A stretch of DNA of 64,000 nucleotides from Pseudaquidulcibacter saccharophilus (GCF_019455445.1 NZ_JAHWUS010000003.1:62001-126000); one strand, 5' to 3'. Positions 8,415 to 16,479 are shown, counted from the first letter of the stretch. The notes: generated by a model not told the origin, from the sequence alone. Translations and numbers: made by a program.

Positions 8415-9719
8415 TTGGGCGCAGTTACAGATCGGGACGAGGGTCTCCATAAGAGTGTTGGGGCTGTGGGCCTCGGGTTTGCAATTATTACAGAGGTAAT
8501 TGGTGCAGGTATTTTCTCTTTGCCAGCCGCAATTTATTTATATGCCGGCCATGCATCTTTTGCGGCATATGTGGTTTGTGCCTTAGCATTCGGAACAATT
8601 GTTTTATGTTTTGCCGAAAGTGCAAGTAGGGTGGCAACATCTGGCGGTGCATACGGTTATGTTACAGTTGCTTTTGGCGAATTGGCGGGGCTTATAATTG
8701 GGGTTTTGTTATGGCTTGGTGCCGTACTTGCCTTTGGCTCAATTGCAAGTGCCTTTGCCGATGGTATCATTAGCTTCTTCCCAATGTTGAAATTCCCATA
8801 TTCACGTGAATTAATTCTTGTTTCGACAATGGTGGTTTTCGTTTTGATTAATATCAAAGGCGTGAAAGAAGCGGCTTCATTTGTTTCAATCACAACTTTT
8901 ATCAAAGTAATCCCGCTTGTTATATTTGTGTTTGTTGGTTTTTGGGGGATATATTTTGGTGGGCATCACGCGACACAGGTTGCCAATCGCCCTGTCGAAG
9001 ATTTTGGTCGCGCTCTGCTACTTGCTATCTTTGCCTTTAGTGGCATGGAAACCCCACTCGCTATTAGCGGTGAAGTGAAAAATCCCAACCGTTCAATTCC
9101 ATTGGCATTATTTTGGGGTATGGGTTTCATAGTAATTTTATATCTTGGAATTCAATATGCCGCCGAAGGGTTGCTTGGCCATGCGCTTATCGATTCCAAA
9201 ACCCCACTTGCTGATGGTATGGCAAAAATCAGCCCTATTTTATCTGGTTTGCTTTTGTTTGCCGCAACTTTCTCACGTCTAATTTGGCTTAGTGCCGATA
9301 CAATGGGTGCGCCACGCTTTTTGTTTGCTTTGTCACGTGATGGCATGTTGCCAAAGGCGTTTTCAAAACTTCACCCCACTAATGGCACGCCAATTGTTGC
9401 AATTATTTTCCACGTAAGTGTGGGAACAATTTTGGCAATAAGTGGCACATTTGAACAATTGGCGATTTTGTCGGGCATGGCATCAGCAGCGATTTATTTA
9501 TTCGTTTGCGCATCAACCTTTGCCTTGGTTCGCAAAAACGTTGCCACCCGCGGTGAGCCATTGAATTTCAAAGGCATTATTCCAATTGCAATTATTGGCT
9601 TTATTGCAATGGCGGTTTCCATTTGTTTTAGTACAGCGGCAGACATAATTGGCTTTTTGGTGGTTTTATCTGCCTCTGTTGCCTATTATTTCTTGTCTCG
9701 CAAGGCAAAGAAAACTTAG
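8415..9719 (+). CDS. APC-family amino acid permease
   Basis: 434 residues, about 12 membrane segments. The TTG start at 8415 is supported by GGGAG at 8404-8408 with 6 nt spacing; no ATG lies near. Family features are EVIGAGIFSLPAAIY in segment 1, SGGAYGYVTVAFGE, FSGMETPLAISGEVKNPNRSIP, and APRFLFALSRDGMLPKAFSKLHPTNGTP. Probably imports or exchanges an amino acid or amine; specificity cannot be assigned. A repeat cluster follows 15 bp downstream, with putA convergent beyond it. Confidence 0.85.
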   Translation: MGAVTDRDEGLHKSVGAVGLGFAIITEVIGAGIFSLPAAIYLYAGHASFAAYVVCALAFGTIVLCFAESASRVATSGGAYGYVTVAFGELAGLIIGVLLWLGAVLAFGSIASAFADGIISFFPMLKFPYSRELILVSTMVVFVLINIKGVKEAASFVSITTFIKVIPLVIFVFVGFWGIYFGGHHATQVANRPVEDFGRALLLAIFAFSGMETPLAISGEVKNPNRSIPLALFWGMGFIVILYLGIQYAAEGLLGHALIDSKTPLADGMAKISPILSGLLLFAATFSRLIWLSADTMGAPRFLFALSRDGMLPKAFSKLHPTNGTPIVAIIFHVSVGTILAISGTFEQLAILSGMASAAIYLFVCASTFALVRKNVATRGEPLNFKGIIPIAIIGFIAMAVSICFSTAADIIGFLVVLSASVAYYFLSRKAKKT

Positions 9720-9733
9720 CATTCAAACATATA

Positions 9734-9752
9734 CCCCGCAATAAATGCGGGG
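9734..9752. repeat. CCCCGC hairpin (same family as 14726-14744)
   Basis: CCCCGC, loop AATAAAT, GCGGGG, lying about 20 bp beyond the duplicated putA 3' end. A near-identical hairpin lies at the corresponding place behind the duplicated glycosyltransferase end at 14726. It may also serve as a terminator for the APC permease, although no T-run follows on the plus strand. Confidence 0.6.
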
Positions 9753-9773
9753 GGACATGTTATAGTTTGCCTG

Positions 9774-9809
9774 ATGTCTATAAATCAAACAGCTTCGGAT
9801 CACCACGCG
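9774..9809 (-). repeat. Duplicated 3' end of putA
   Basis: A direct copy of the last codons and stop of putA (original at 10028-10066), lying beyond the palindromic element. In the coding direction it reads RGDPKLFDL plus the TAG stop; the original reads RGGDPKLFDL. The only internal difference is one missing GGT triplet. The 5' edge of the copy abuts the CTCATCG terminus of the element. See the finding on gene-end duplication. Confidence 0.8.
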
Positions 9810-10001
9810 ATGAGCCCCGAAAAGTTTATGACTTTTCGGATAAGGCGAAGAGTTAAAATTTACCACGTAAATTTTTAAAAAATACTAGCCCCGAAAAGTT
9901 TATGACTTTTCGGATAAGGCGAAGAGTTAAAATTTGCCACGTAAATTTTTTAAAACATACTAGCCCCGAAAAGTCTTATGACTTTTCGGATAAGGCGAAG
10001 A
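9808..10001 (-). repeat. Palindromic element, three tandem units of about 74 bp
   Basis: Three units begin at about 9813, 9887 and 9962. Each has a perfect 9-bp hairpin CCGAAAAGT / ACTTTTCGG (9817-9839, 9891-9913, 9966-9989) followed by GGATAAGGCGAAGA. Units 1 and 2 carry a second hairpin, AAAATTTAC-CAC-GTAAATTTT at 9855-9875; unit 2 has a T-to-G... A-to-G change there that still allows a G-U pair. On the minus strand the outer termini are ATCTTCGCC and GGGGCTCATCG. This is the same pair as in the elements at 14527 and 16191, but with ATCTTCG in place of CTCTTCG at the outer edge (the inner units do read CTCTTCG). No reading frame of note. Confidence 0.75.
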
Positions 10002-10005
10002 TATT

Positions 10006-10065
10006 AAAAAAGCGTGGTGGTTGCGTAATGTCTATAAATCAAACAGCTTCGGATCACCACCACGC
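10006..10065 (-). terminator. putA terminator that uses the end of the coding sequence as one arm
   Basis: On the minus strand GCGTGGTGGT (10065-10056, inside the putA coding sequence) pairs perfectly with ACCACCACGC (10021-10012), which is followed by six T. The stop codon lies in the loop. The 3' arm is the reverse complement of the start of the duplicated segment. Confidence 0.6.
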
Positions 10066-13000
10066 GCTGCGATATTGTTGCTTATAGATTGTTCGGTTGC
10101 AAAGCGGTGGATGTAATGTGGTCCACCTGCTTTGGGTCCAGTTCCAGAAAGGCCAAGCCCGCCAAATGGCTGCACCCCAACAATTGCGCCAATCATGGTG
10201 CGATTAATGTAATAATTACCCGCCGGAACAGCATCACGCACCTTGTCGATGAAATTATCAATCCGTGAATGGCAGCCAAGGGTTAGACCATATTTCTTTG
10301 CCCGCAATGCGCCCGCATATTCGCCAAGTTTTTTGGAATCATAACGAATGATATGCAAAACTGGTCCAAATATTTCTTGTTCCAACTCATCAATTGATTG
10401 CAGCTCTATGATGGTTGGGGCAAAGAAATTACCATTTAAACCATCTTGAAGTGCAGCGCGTTTAACCACTTTACCCGCATTTTTTTCGACATGGGCATTT
10501 AATTTATCAAGCGCTTCTTTATCGATAATTGGTCCAATGTCGGTATTAATGACGTCGGAATTGGCGATTATTAATTCATCCATTGCACCAGATAAACATT
10601 CGATTATTTCATCGGCGGTTTCGTTTGGAAGGTATAAAACCCGAAGCGCCGAGCAGCGTTGACCCGCCGAACCAAATGCTGAAACAATGACATCGTCAAC
10701 CACTTGTTCTTTAAGTGCGGAGGTATCAACAAACATTGCGTTCATGCCACCGGTTTCAGCGATTAAAACGCCAATTGGCCCATCTTTTGCCGCCATGGTA
10801 CGGTTGATGATTTTTGCCACCTCGGTTGAGCCTGTAAAGGCAACGCCGGCAATATCTTCAAGTGCGGTTAATGCGCCGCCAATCTCGCCATCGCCAAGCA
10901 ATAATTGCAATGCCTGATGTGGTAATCCTGCCTCATAGAATAATTTAACTGCCATATTGGCGATTAACGGTGTTTGTTCAGCAGGTTTTGCAAGCACTGT
11001 ATCACCCGCAGCCAATGCGGCCGCAATTTGACCAGTGAAAATTGCAAGCGGGAAGTTCCATGGGCTAATGCAAACAAATACGCCGCGCCCCATCAACCGT
11101 AATTCATTGGTTTCACCCGCAGGGGATGGAAGGGCGGTCGGTGCCGCAAATTCAGCCCGTGCTTGTTTCGCATAATAACGACAGAAATCGACTGCCTCAC
11201 GCACTTCGGCAATGCCGTCATCAAAGGTTTTTCCGGCCTCGTTCACAAGCGTAGCAATAAGATTTATTGCATTATTCTCTAGTGCATCCGCCATTTTTTC
11301 AAGGATATCGGCGCGCGCCGCACCACCTTTGTCGTTCCACACTTTTTGGAAGCTTGATGCAACTTCAAATGCCGCCATAACATGACCTTTATCGGCATTA
11401 TAGCTAAATCCGTGTTCAAGGCTTTGGTCATTCGGGTTTTGGATAAGGCAGATTTTTTCGCCCAAAACCTCCTCGCCATTAATTAATGATGTTGCACGAT
11501 GTTTGCCTTCTTTAAATGCCTTGTCGGCGGCGATAAATTCATCCTGAATTGTGGTTTGGCTTAAATCATAACCGATTGAATTTAGGCGACCATCAGGGAA
11601 CATATTGCGTGGCACTGGCAATTTTTCATTGCGTTTTGGATTTTGGTCAATAATTTCCAGTGGATCTTTTACAACATCTTCAACCGGAACATCTTCATTC
11701 AAAAAGGCGTGAACAAAGCTTGTGTTCGCACCATTTTCAAGCAGGCGACGAACCAGATACGGCAATAAATCTTCGTGCGCACCAACTGGCGCATAGGCAC
11801 GAACCCGAATGTTATCATAACGTTGTTTTACCGTGTGATACAGGGTTTCGCCCATACCATGCAGCCTTTGGAATTCAAATTCATCGGCGCGGTGGTGCTT
11901 TAGCATCTCCATTAAAAATGCAACTGTATGCGCGTTATGGGTCGCAAATTGCGGGTAAATCTCTTTTGAAGAATTAACCATTTTGAAGGCGTTATGCAAA
12001 TATGAAACATCGGTTGCGGGCTTTGTGGTGAAAACAGGGAAATCACTACGCCCGCCTAATTGCGCGCGTTTAACCTCGGTATCCCAATAAGCGCCCTTTA
12101 CAAGACGAACCATGAAACGGCGATTATGTGAATTGGCAATTGATTTAACCGCATCAATAACGTCGCCGGCACGTTTTGAATATGCCTGCACCGCAAGCCC
12201 CAAACCATCCCAATTTTTCAATGATTCTTCTGCAGATAATTGATGCAATACTTCTAAGGAAAGGCGAAGGCGATCTGCTTCCTCGGCATCAATACAGAAG
12301 TTGATATTTGCTGCCTTTGCCATTTGTGCCAGCTCTAAAAGGCGTGGCATTAAATTCTTTTGAACCTTGTCATATTGGCGAATATCATAACGCGCACAAA
12401 GGGCAGATAATTTCACAGAAATCCCACTCGATAGAAATGGCGATCCATTCCCCTTCAAGCTTTCCGTTAGAATATTGATGGCATTGGCATAAGATTCCAT
12501 ATATTTTGCGGCGTCATTTTCGGTACGCGCACCTTCGCCAAGCATGTCAAAGGAATAACAATCGGCCTCATTCTTCTTTATGATGCCTTCGCCGCGTTTT
12601 ATGGCTTCTTTAATATTGCGACCCAAAACAAATTGTTCGCCCATAATGCGCATTGCTGCCTTGACCGCTGCACGGATAAATGGCTCACCAGTTTTTTTAG
12701 TTAGTTTTGAAACATAACCCGCGAAGTTGTTTTTGGCATCTTCATCAAGAGAAACAATTTTCCCAGTTAGCATAAGCCCAAGCGCCGAGGCATTAATCAA
12801 AAGTGATTCTTCAGATTTGAAATGTGAAATCCAATCACCTGAACTTAATTTCTCTGCAATCAATAAATCGGCGGTTTCTTTGTCAGGAATTCGCAAAAGC
12901 CCTTCGGCCAAACACATTAATGCCAAACCTTCAGGGGTAGAAAGCCCAAATTCCTCAAGGAAGGATTCCATCATTCCCAGTGGCTTTTTGCGGGCGCGGG

Positions 13001-13154
13001 CGGTTTTTACAATGTCGCTTGCATGAAAATTGGCGCGCTCACGCATTGAATGTGGGAAATTATTGCTTTGCACAAATTCGGCAAGCACGATGTCTTCATC
13101 ACGGAATTTATTGTCATCAAGTTTCATAAAATTGTCAAAAAAATCTTTATTCAT
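10032..13154 (-). CDS. putA: Bifunctional proline dehydrogenase / P5C dehydrogenase
   Basis: 1040 residues. The N-terminal half is a proline dehydrogenase barrel (FCIDAEEADRLRL, RLVKGAYWDTEVKRAQ, ENGANTSFVHAFLNE). The C-terminal half is an aldehyde dehydrogenase domain with ETGGMNAMFVD and the catalytic cysteine in GSAGQRCSALR. It oxidises proline to glutamate via P5C with FAD and NAD. No N-terminal ribbon-helix-helix region is evident, so autoregulation as in E. coli is not expected. Length fits the short type-A PutAs. Its 3' end is duplicated downstream and forms part of its own terminator. Confidence 0.95.
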   Translation of the reverse strand: MNKDFFDNFMKLDDNKFRDEDIVLAEFVQSNNFPHSMRERANFHASDIVKTARARKKPLGMMESFLEEFGLSTPEGLALMCLAEGLLRIPDKETADLLIAEKLSSGDWISHFKSEESLLINASALGLMLTGKIVSLDEDAKNNFAGYVSKLTKKTGEPFIRAAVKAAMRIMGEQFVLGRNIKEAIKRGEGIIKKNEADCYSFDMLGEGARTENDAAKYMESYANAINILTESLKGNGSPFLSSGISVKLSALCARYDIRQYDKVQKNLMPRLLELAQMAKAANINFCIDAEEADRLRLSLEVLHQLSAEESLKNWDGLGLAVQAYSKRAGDVIDAVKSIANSHNRRFMVRLVKGAYWDTEVKRAQLGGRSDFPVFTTKPATDVSYLHNAFKMVNSSKEIYPQFATHNAHTVAFLMEMLKHHRADEFEFQRLHGMGETLYHTVKQRYDNIRVRAYAPVGAHEDLLPYLVRRLLENGANTSFVHAFLNEDVPVEDVVKDPLEIIDQNPKRNEKLPVPRNMFPDGRLNSIGYDLSQTTIQDEFIAADKAFKEGKHRATSLINGEEVLGEKICLIQNPNDQSLEHGFSYNADKGHVMAAFEVASSFQKVWNDKGGAARADILEKMADALENNAINLIATLVNEAGKTFDDGIAEVREAVDFCRYYAKQARAEFAAPTALPSPAGETNELRLMGRGVFVCISPWNFPLAIFTGQIAAALAAGDTVLAKPAEQTPLIANMAVKLFYEAGLPHQALQLLLGDGEIGGALTALEDIAGVAFTGSTEVAKIINRTMAAKDGPIGVLIAETGGMNAMFVDTSALKEQVVDDVIVSAFGSAGQRCSALRVLYLPNETADEIIECLSGAMDELIIANSDVINTDIGPIIDKEALDKLNAHVEKNAGKVVKRAALQDGLNGNFFAPTIIELQSIDELEQEIFGPVLHIIRYDSKKLGEYAGALRAKKYGLTLGCHSRIDNFIDKVRDAVPAGNYYINRTMIGAIVGVQPFGGLGLSGTGPKAGGPHYIHRFATEQSISNNIAARGGDPKLFDL

Positions 13155-13411
13155 TGTGTCACTTCTAAGATTGTAAGAAATATATTTGCCATAAAATAAG
13201 GTTTAACTAATTGTTTTTATGTTGTTTTATTATTTAAATCAGTCATATAGTGTTGGTTATTGCTGTTTCAGCTTGAATCACATTGGTTTAAAATACTATT
13301 ATACCTATATGGAATAGGAAAATCTAACAAGTAGCTTTGTAAGCGTGGAAAATTAAATCGCAAAAAATCGGGTTAATGTAGAATATTATACCCTTATGAT
13401 GGAGAATCGGC

Positions 13412-14503
13412 TTGCGAATAATGTTGGTAACGGATGCATGGGAACCTCAGGTTAATGGGGTGGTTCGTACTTTAAGTCGTACCATTCAAGAATTAAGAGA
13501 AATGGGCCATGAGGTTGAGTTGGTTACACCTGCTGATGGCTATTACACATTACCACTTCCAACCTATTCTGAAATTAAAATGGCAATTGGTGCGCGCGCT
13601 GATATTGAGCATCGCTTCGAGGTTTTCGAGCCAGAGGCCGTGCATATCGCCACCGAGGGGACATTGGGTCTTACGGCACGTGCGGTTTGTATTGAAAATA
13701 AATTTCCGTTTTCAACCTCGTATCATACACAATATCCAGAATATATTTCGGCACGTTTCCCCGTTCCTGAATCATGGGGGTATGCCTTTGTTCGCTGGTT
13801 CCACGAAATGTCGGGGCGGGTTATGGTTGCCACCGAAAGCATGAAGAAACAACTTGAAGATCATGGCTTTAAAAACCTTACTATCTGGTCACGCGGCGTT
13901 GATACCGAACAATTTAATCCCGATTTACGCAAAGAAGATCGTGGTCCATTCGCGGGTTTAAAAACCCCTATTTATGTTTATGTCGGCCGTGTATCAGTTG
14001 AAAAAAATGTTGAAGCATTTTTAGAGCTTGACCTTGAAGGTACAAAAGTTGTGGTGGGTGATGGCCCTGCTAAAGAAGAATTGGAAAATAAATATAAGGA
14101 TGCGGTCTTTACCGGTTCTAAATTCGGTGCTGAGCTTGCGGAATGTTATGCCAACGCCGATGTTTTTGTTTTCCCAAGCCTGACAGATACTTTTGGTCTT
14201 GTAATTCTTGAAGCAATGGCAACCGGAACCCCTGTTGCAGCTTTTGATGCGCCGGGGCCAAAAGATATTATCCCTGGCTCTAATGCGGGCGTAATTGGCG
14301 ATGATTTGAAGGCGAACATAGAAGCCGCACTAAAGCTTGACCGTGTAACCGTCCGTAAGTTTGCCGAAACCTTTTCTTGGCGTGCATGTGCCGAACAGTT
14401 TTTTGAAAACCTTGATCCAGTTCCCTTGATGGAAAAGAAGAAAATTTGGCAGAGGGTTAAGAATGCACTTTCATTGAAGCGCAAGCGCAGAATCTTAGAC
14501 TGA
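13412..14503 (+). CDS. GT4-type glycosyltransferase
   Basis: 363 residues. The TTG start at 13412 is preceded by GGAG at 13401-13404. The N-terminal Rossmann half begins MRIMLVTDAWEPQVNGVVRT. The C-terminal donor half contains YVGRVSVEKNVEAFLELD, GDGPAKEELE and the E-x7-E motif in FPSLTDTFGLVILEAMATG. It resembles alpha-mannosyl and glycolipid transferases of family GT4 (MgtA/PimB-like). The donor is probably a nucleotide sugar; acceptor unknown. The basic C-terminal tail (KNALSLKRKRRILD) may touch the membrane. The last 76 bp are repeated at 14629-14704. The 257 bp upstream, shared with divergent putA, are AT-rich with no motif I can name. Confidence 0.85.
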   Translation: MRIMLVTDAWEPQVNGVVRTLSRTIQELREMGHEVELVTPADGYYTLPLPTYSEIKMAIGARADIEHRFEVFEPEAVHIATEGTLGLTARAVCIENKFPFSTSYHTQYPEYISARFPVPESWGYAFVRWFHEMSGRVMVATESMKKQLEDHGFKNLTIWSRGVDTEQFNPDLRKEDRGPFAGLKTPIYVYVGRVSVEKNVEAFLELDLEGTKVVVGDGPAKEELENKYKDAVFTGSKFGAELAECYANADVFVFPSLTDTFGLVILEAMATGTPVAAFDAPGPKDIIPGSNAGVIGDDLKANIEAALKLDRVTVRKFAETFSWRACAEQFFENLDPVPLMEKKKIWQRVKNALSLKRKRRILD

Positions 14504-14515
14504 TTTTTCCATCAA
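14426..14515 (+). other. Inverted repeat spanning the glycosyltransferase 3' end
   Basis: TTGATGGAAAA (14426-14436, in the coding sequence) is perfectly complementary to TTTTCCATCAA (14505-14515, just past the stop at 14501-14503). The left arm is the first part of the segment duplicated at 14629. This parallels the arrangement at the end of putA. A T-rich stretch follows, so it may act as a weak terminator. Confidence 0.55.
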
Positions 14516-14526
14516 TGTTTTGATTT

Positions 14527-14625
14527 CTCTTCGCCTTATCCAAAAAGCCACAGCGAGTTTCATTCGCGTTATCGAAAAAGTTTACAACTTTTTCTCGCTC
14601 ATTTGTAACTTTTTGGGGCTCATCG
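14527..14625 (+). repeat. Palindromic element, single 99-bp unit
   Basis: Bounded by CTCTTCGCCTTATCC and GGGGCTCATCG, the same termini as the putA-linked element. An outer stem pairs CCAAAAAG with CTTTTTGG. An inner perfect hairpin is GAAAAAGTT-tac-AACTTTTTC. The middle differs in sequence from the putA units. It lies downstream of the glycosyltransferase in the same relative orientation as the putA element lies to putA. Confidence 0.7.
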
Positions 14626-14629
14626 TGCG

Positions 14630-14704
14630 ATGGAAAAGAAGAAAATTTGGCAGAGGGTCAAGAATGCACTTTCATTGAAGCGCAAGCGTAGAATTTTGGA
14701 TTAA
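14630..14704 (+). pseudogene. Duplicated 3' end of the glycosyltransferase gene
   Basis: 75 bp starting with ATG encode exactly the last 24 residues of the upstream glycosyltransferase (MEKKKIWQRV... to ...RRILD) plus a stop. Compared with 14429-14503 there are six base differences: GTT/GTC, CGC/CGT, ATC/ATT, TTA/TTG, GAC/GAT, and TGA/TAA at the stop. All five codon changes are silent and at third positions. No ribosome site or promoter is evident, so it is probably a remnant or a displaced native gene end rather than an independent gene. Confidence 0.75.
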
Positions 14705-14725
14705 ACTAAAATACCCTATCGTGTC

Positions 14726-14744
14726 CCCCGCAATAAGTGCGGGG
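14726..14744. repeat. CCCCGC hairpin behind the duplicated gene end
   Basis: CCCCGC, loop AATAAGT, GCGGGG, with flanking GTC and GAC extending the symmetry. The twin is at 9734-9752. Both lie 20-25 bp after the stop codon of a duplicated gene 3' end. It could terminate transcription of the convergent genes here. Confidence 0.6.
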
Positions 14745-14758
14745 TGACGGTGAATAGC

Positions 14759-15979
14759 TTATGAACGATAATCGCCATTAATGGTTATATATCCATGCGT
14801 AAGGTCGCAGGTATAAGCGGTGTATTTGCCGTCACCAACTGCAACATCAACCAATATTTCGATATCGGTTCCGGCCATTTTTTCGTCAATCAAGCTTTCG
14901 TCATATTTTACGGCACCGCCATCTTTGGCGACCCATTGACCACAAAATTGGATAGAAAGTTTATCAACGTTAATTGGCTCAAGACATTTACCAACCGCCA
15001 TTGCAACGCGCCCCCAATTGGCATCACCGCCAGCAATTGCGGTTTTTACAAGTGGTGAATTGGCGATTGCCATGGCAATAACTTTTGCCGAAGCATCATC
15101 TTTTGCACCAACCACGTCAACTTTGATAAATTTGGTTGCGCCTTCGCCGTCTTTTACAACTTGCAAAGCCAAATCCAACATGATTTCATAAAGTGCGTCT
15201 GCAAAAGCGGTATCTTTGTCAGTAAGGTCTTTGTTGCCCGCCTCATTGGTTGCGAAAACTAATAGAGTGTCTGATGTGGATGTGTCACTATCAACCGTAA
15301 TGGCGTTAAAGGTCTTTTCGGTATATTCGGAAACCAGTTTTTGTAACTCACGTGATGCAATATTTGCATCGGTAAAGATATAAACCAGCATGGTAGCCAT
15401 ATTCGGTGCAATCATTCCCGAACCTTTGGCGATGCCCGCGATATTTATGGTTTTACCGTCGATTTCAATGGTTTTACCAGCGCCTTTGATAAATGTATCG
15501 GTGGTGGCAATGGCGGTTGCCATTTTTTCCCAATTGGCAGGTTCAAGTTTGTCCCATACGGCTTCAAGTTTTGAAGAAATCAAATCCTTGGCAACGGGAA
15601 CGCCAATCACACCCGTTGCCGATAAAAATACTTCTTCTTTTAAGCAACCAGCGATTTCGCAATATTTTTCCAATGTGGCGTTGTTTTTATCAATCCCTGC
15701 TTGACCAGTAAATGCGTTGGAATTGCCGGCATTGACCACAAGACCACGGGCGAAGCCGTGCTTTAATGCTTCTGCGCACCAATCAACATCGCAAGAGCGT
15801 GTGTTGGATTTGGTAAAAGTTCCGGCAACCGATGCCGATGAAAGAAAGTTTACTACCAATAAATCATCGCGTGGTTTGCCATACATACCCAAAGAATAGG
15901 TTGCGGCATAAACCCCCTTAACCTCTGGAAGGCTTGGAAATTTTTGTGGTGCTAGTGGTGAAACTGGCAAATCTTTCAT
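14759..15979 (-). CDS. argJ: Bifunctional ornithine/glutamate acetyltransferase
   Basis: 406 residues. The self-cleavage site of ArgJ is present as MAT-MLVY, with cleavage between Ala195 and Thr196; Thr196 becomes the nucleophile. Other family blocks are GLVVNAGNSNAFTG, SATGVIGVPV, ATTDTFIKGAGKT, ITVDSDTSTSDT and NSPLVKTAIAGGDANWGR. It moves the acetyl group from N-acetylornithine to glutamate in arginine synthesis, and may also use acetyl-CoA. A long (500 bp) gap with repeats separates it from hslU, so it probably has its own promoter. Confidence 0.95.
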   Translation of the reverse strand: MKDLPVSPLAPQKFPSLPEVKGVYAATYSLGMYGKPRDDLLVVNFLSSASVAGTFTKSNTRSCDVDWCAEALKHGFARGLVVNAGNSNAFTGQAGIDKNNATLEKYCEIAGCLKEEVFLSATGVIGVPVAKDLISSKLEAVWDKLEPANWEKMATAIATTDTFIKGAGKTIEIDGKTINIAGIAKGSGMIAPNMATMLVYIFTDANIASRELQKLVSEYTEKTFNAITVDSDTSTSDTLLVFATNEAGNKDLTDKDTAFADALYEIMLDLALQVVKDGEGATKFIKVDVVGAKDDASAKVIAMAIANSPLVKTAIAGGDANWGRVAMAVGKCLEPINVDKLSIQFCGQWVAKDGGAVKYDESLIDEKMAGTDIEILVDVAVGDGKYTAYTCDLTHGYITINGDYRS

Positions 15980-16190
15980 CGTAAAAAACCTTTAAATTAG
16001 GTGGGCGTGATTGCGCTTTTTGGGATGTGTTGTCAATATATTTATTGCGCCATCGGCGCATATCATACCCTTTATTTTGCGAACATACTGAATGCAAAAA
16101 TAAATGTAAAATGAAACCGGAAACCGCGCTTTTCGGTTTTATTTTTCGTAATTTCCAAATTTCTGAGTGACGAACGAAGTGAATAACCCA

Positions 16191-16274
16191 GCGATGAGAT
16201 AGGAAAAGTGTGAAGCGGTTTTCCGTAGAATCGAAGAGCAAATTTGCCCGAGCAACGCGAGGAACAGCAAATTT
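16191..16274 (-). repeat. Third, diverged copy of the palindromic element
   Basis: On the minus strand it has the termini CTCTTCG (16238-16232) and CTCATCGC (16198-16191). Between them is a hairpin GGAAAA / TTTTCC (16202-16207, 16219-16224). A neighbouring hairpin AAATTTGC / GCAAATTT (16240-16247, 16267-16274) is comparable to the second hairpin of the putA units. AACCCAGC (16185-16192) and GCTGGGTT (16297-16304) form an inverted repeat around it. It lies downstream of hslU in hslU's orientation. The rest of 15980-16480 is AT-rich with no gene I can support. Confidence 0.55.
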
Positions 16275-16281
16275 TATAAAA

Positions 16282-16317
16282 AAGACCAGATCGTGGGCTG
16301 GGTTACGATCTGGTCTT
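16282..16317 (-). terminator. Rho-independent terminator of hslVU
   Basis: A perfect 13-bp stem, AAGACCAGATCGT (16282-16294) and ACGATCTGGTCTT (16305-16317), with a 10-nt loop. On the minus strand it is followed by TTTTTTATAAAATTT, as expected for the end of the hslVU transcript. Confidence 0.85.
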
Positions 16318-16479
16318 ATGCCTCTTTATTAGGGGGGTGTTTGTTTCACCGCGTTTGGGGGGCTTGGGAGAAACTTATATAAACTTGAGAGGCGCAAGCT
16401 ATATTCTATATTTAGTAAGCAATTGTGGCAAAACAAGGTTTATAAATATAAACTTTTGTAATGATACAATGCATTGTTT

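Noticed and set aside
15918-16241. 107-codon minus-strand frame upstream of argJ
   Set aside because: It overlaps the argJ start and the palindromic element; composition is not protein-like and no ribosome site is seen.
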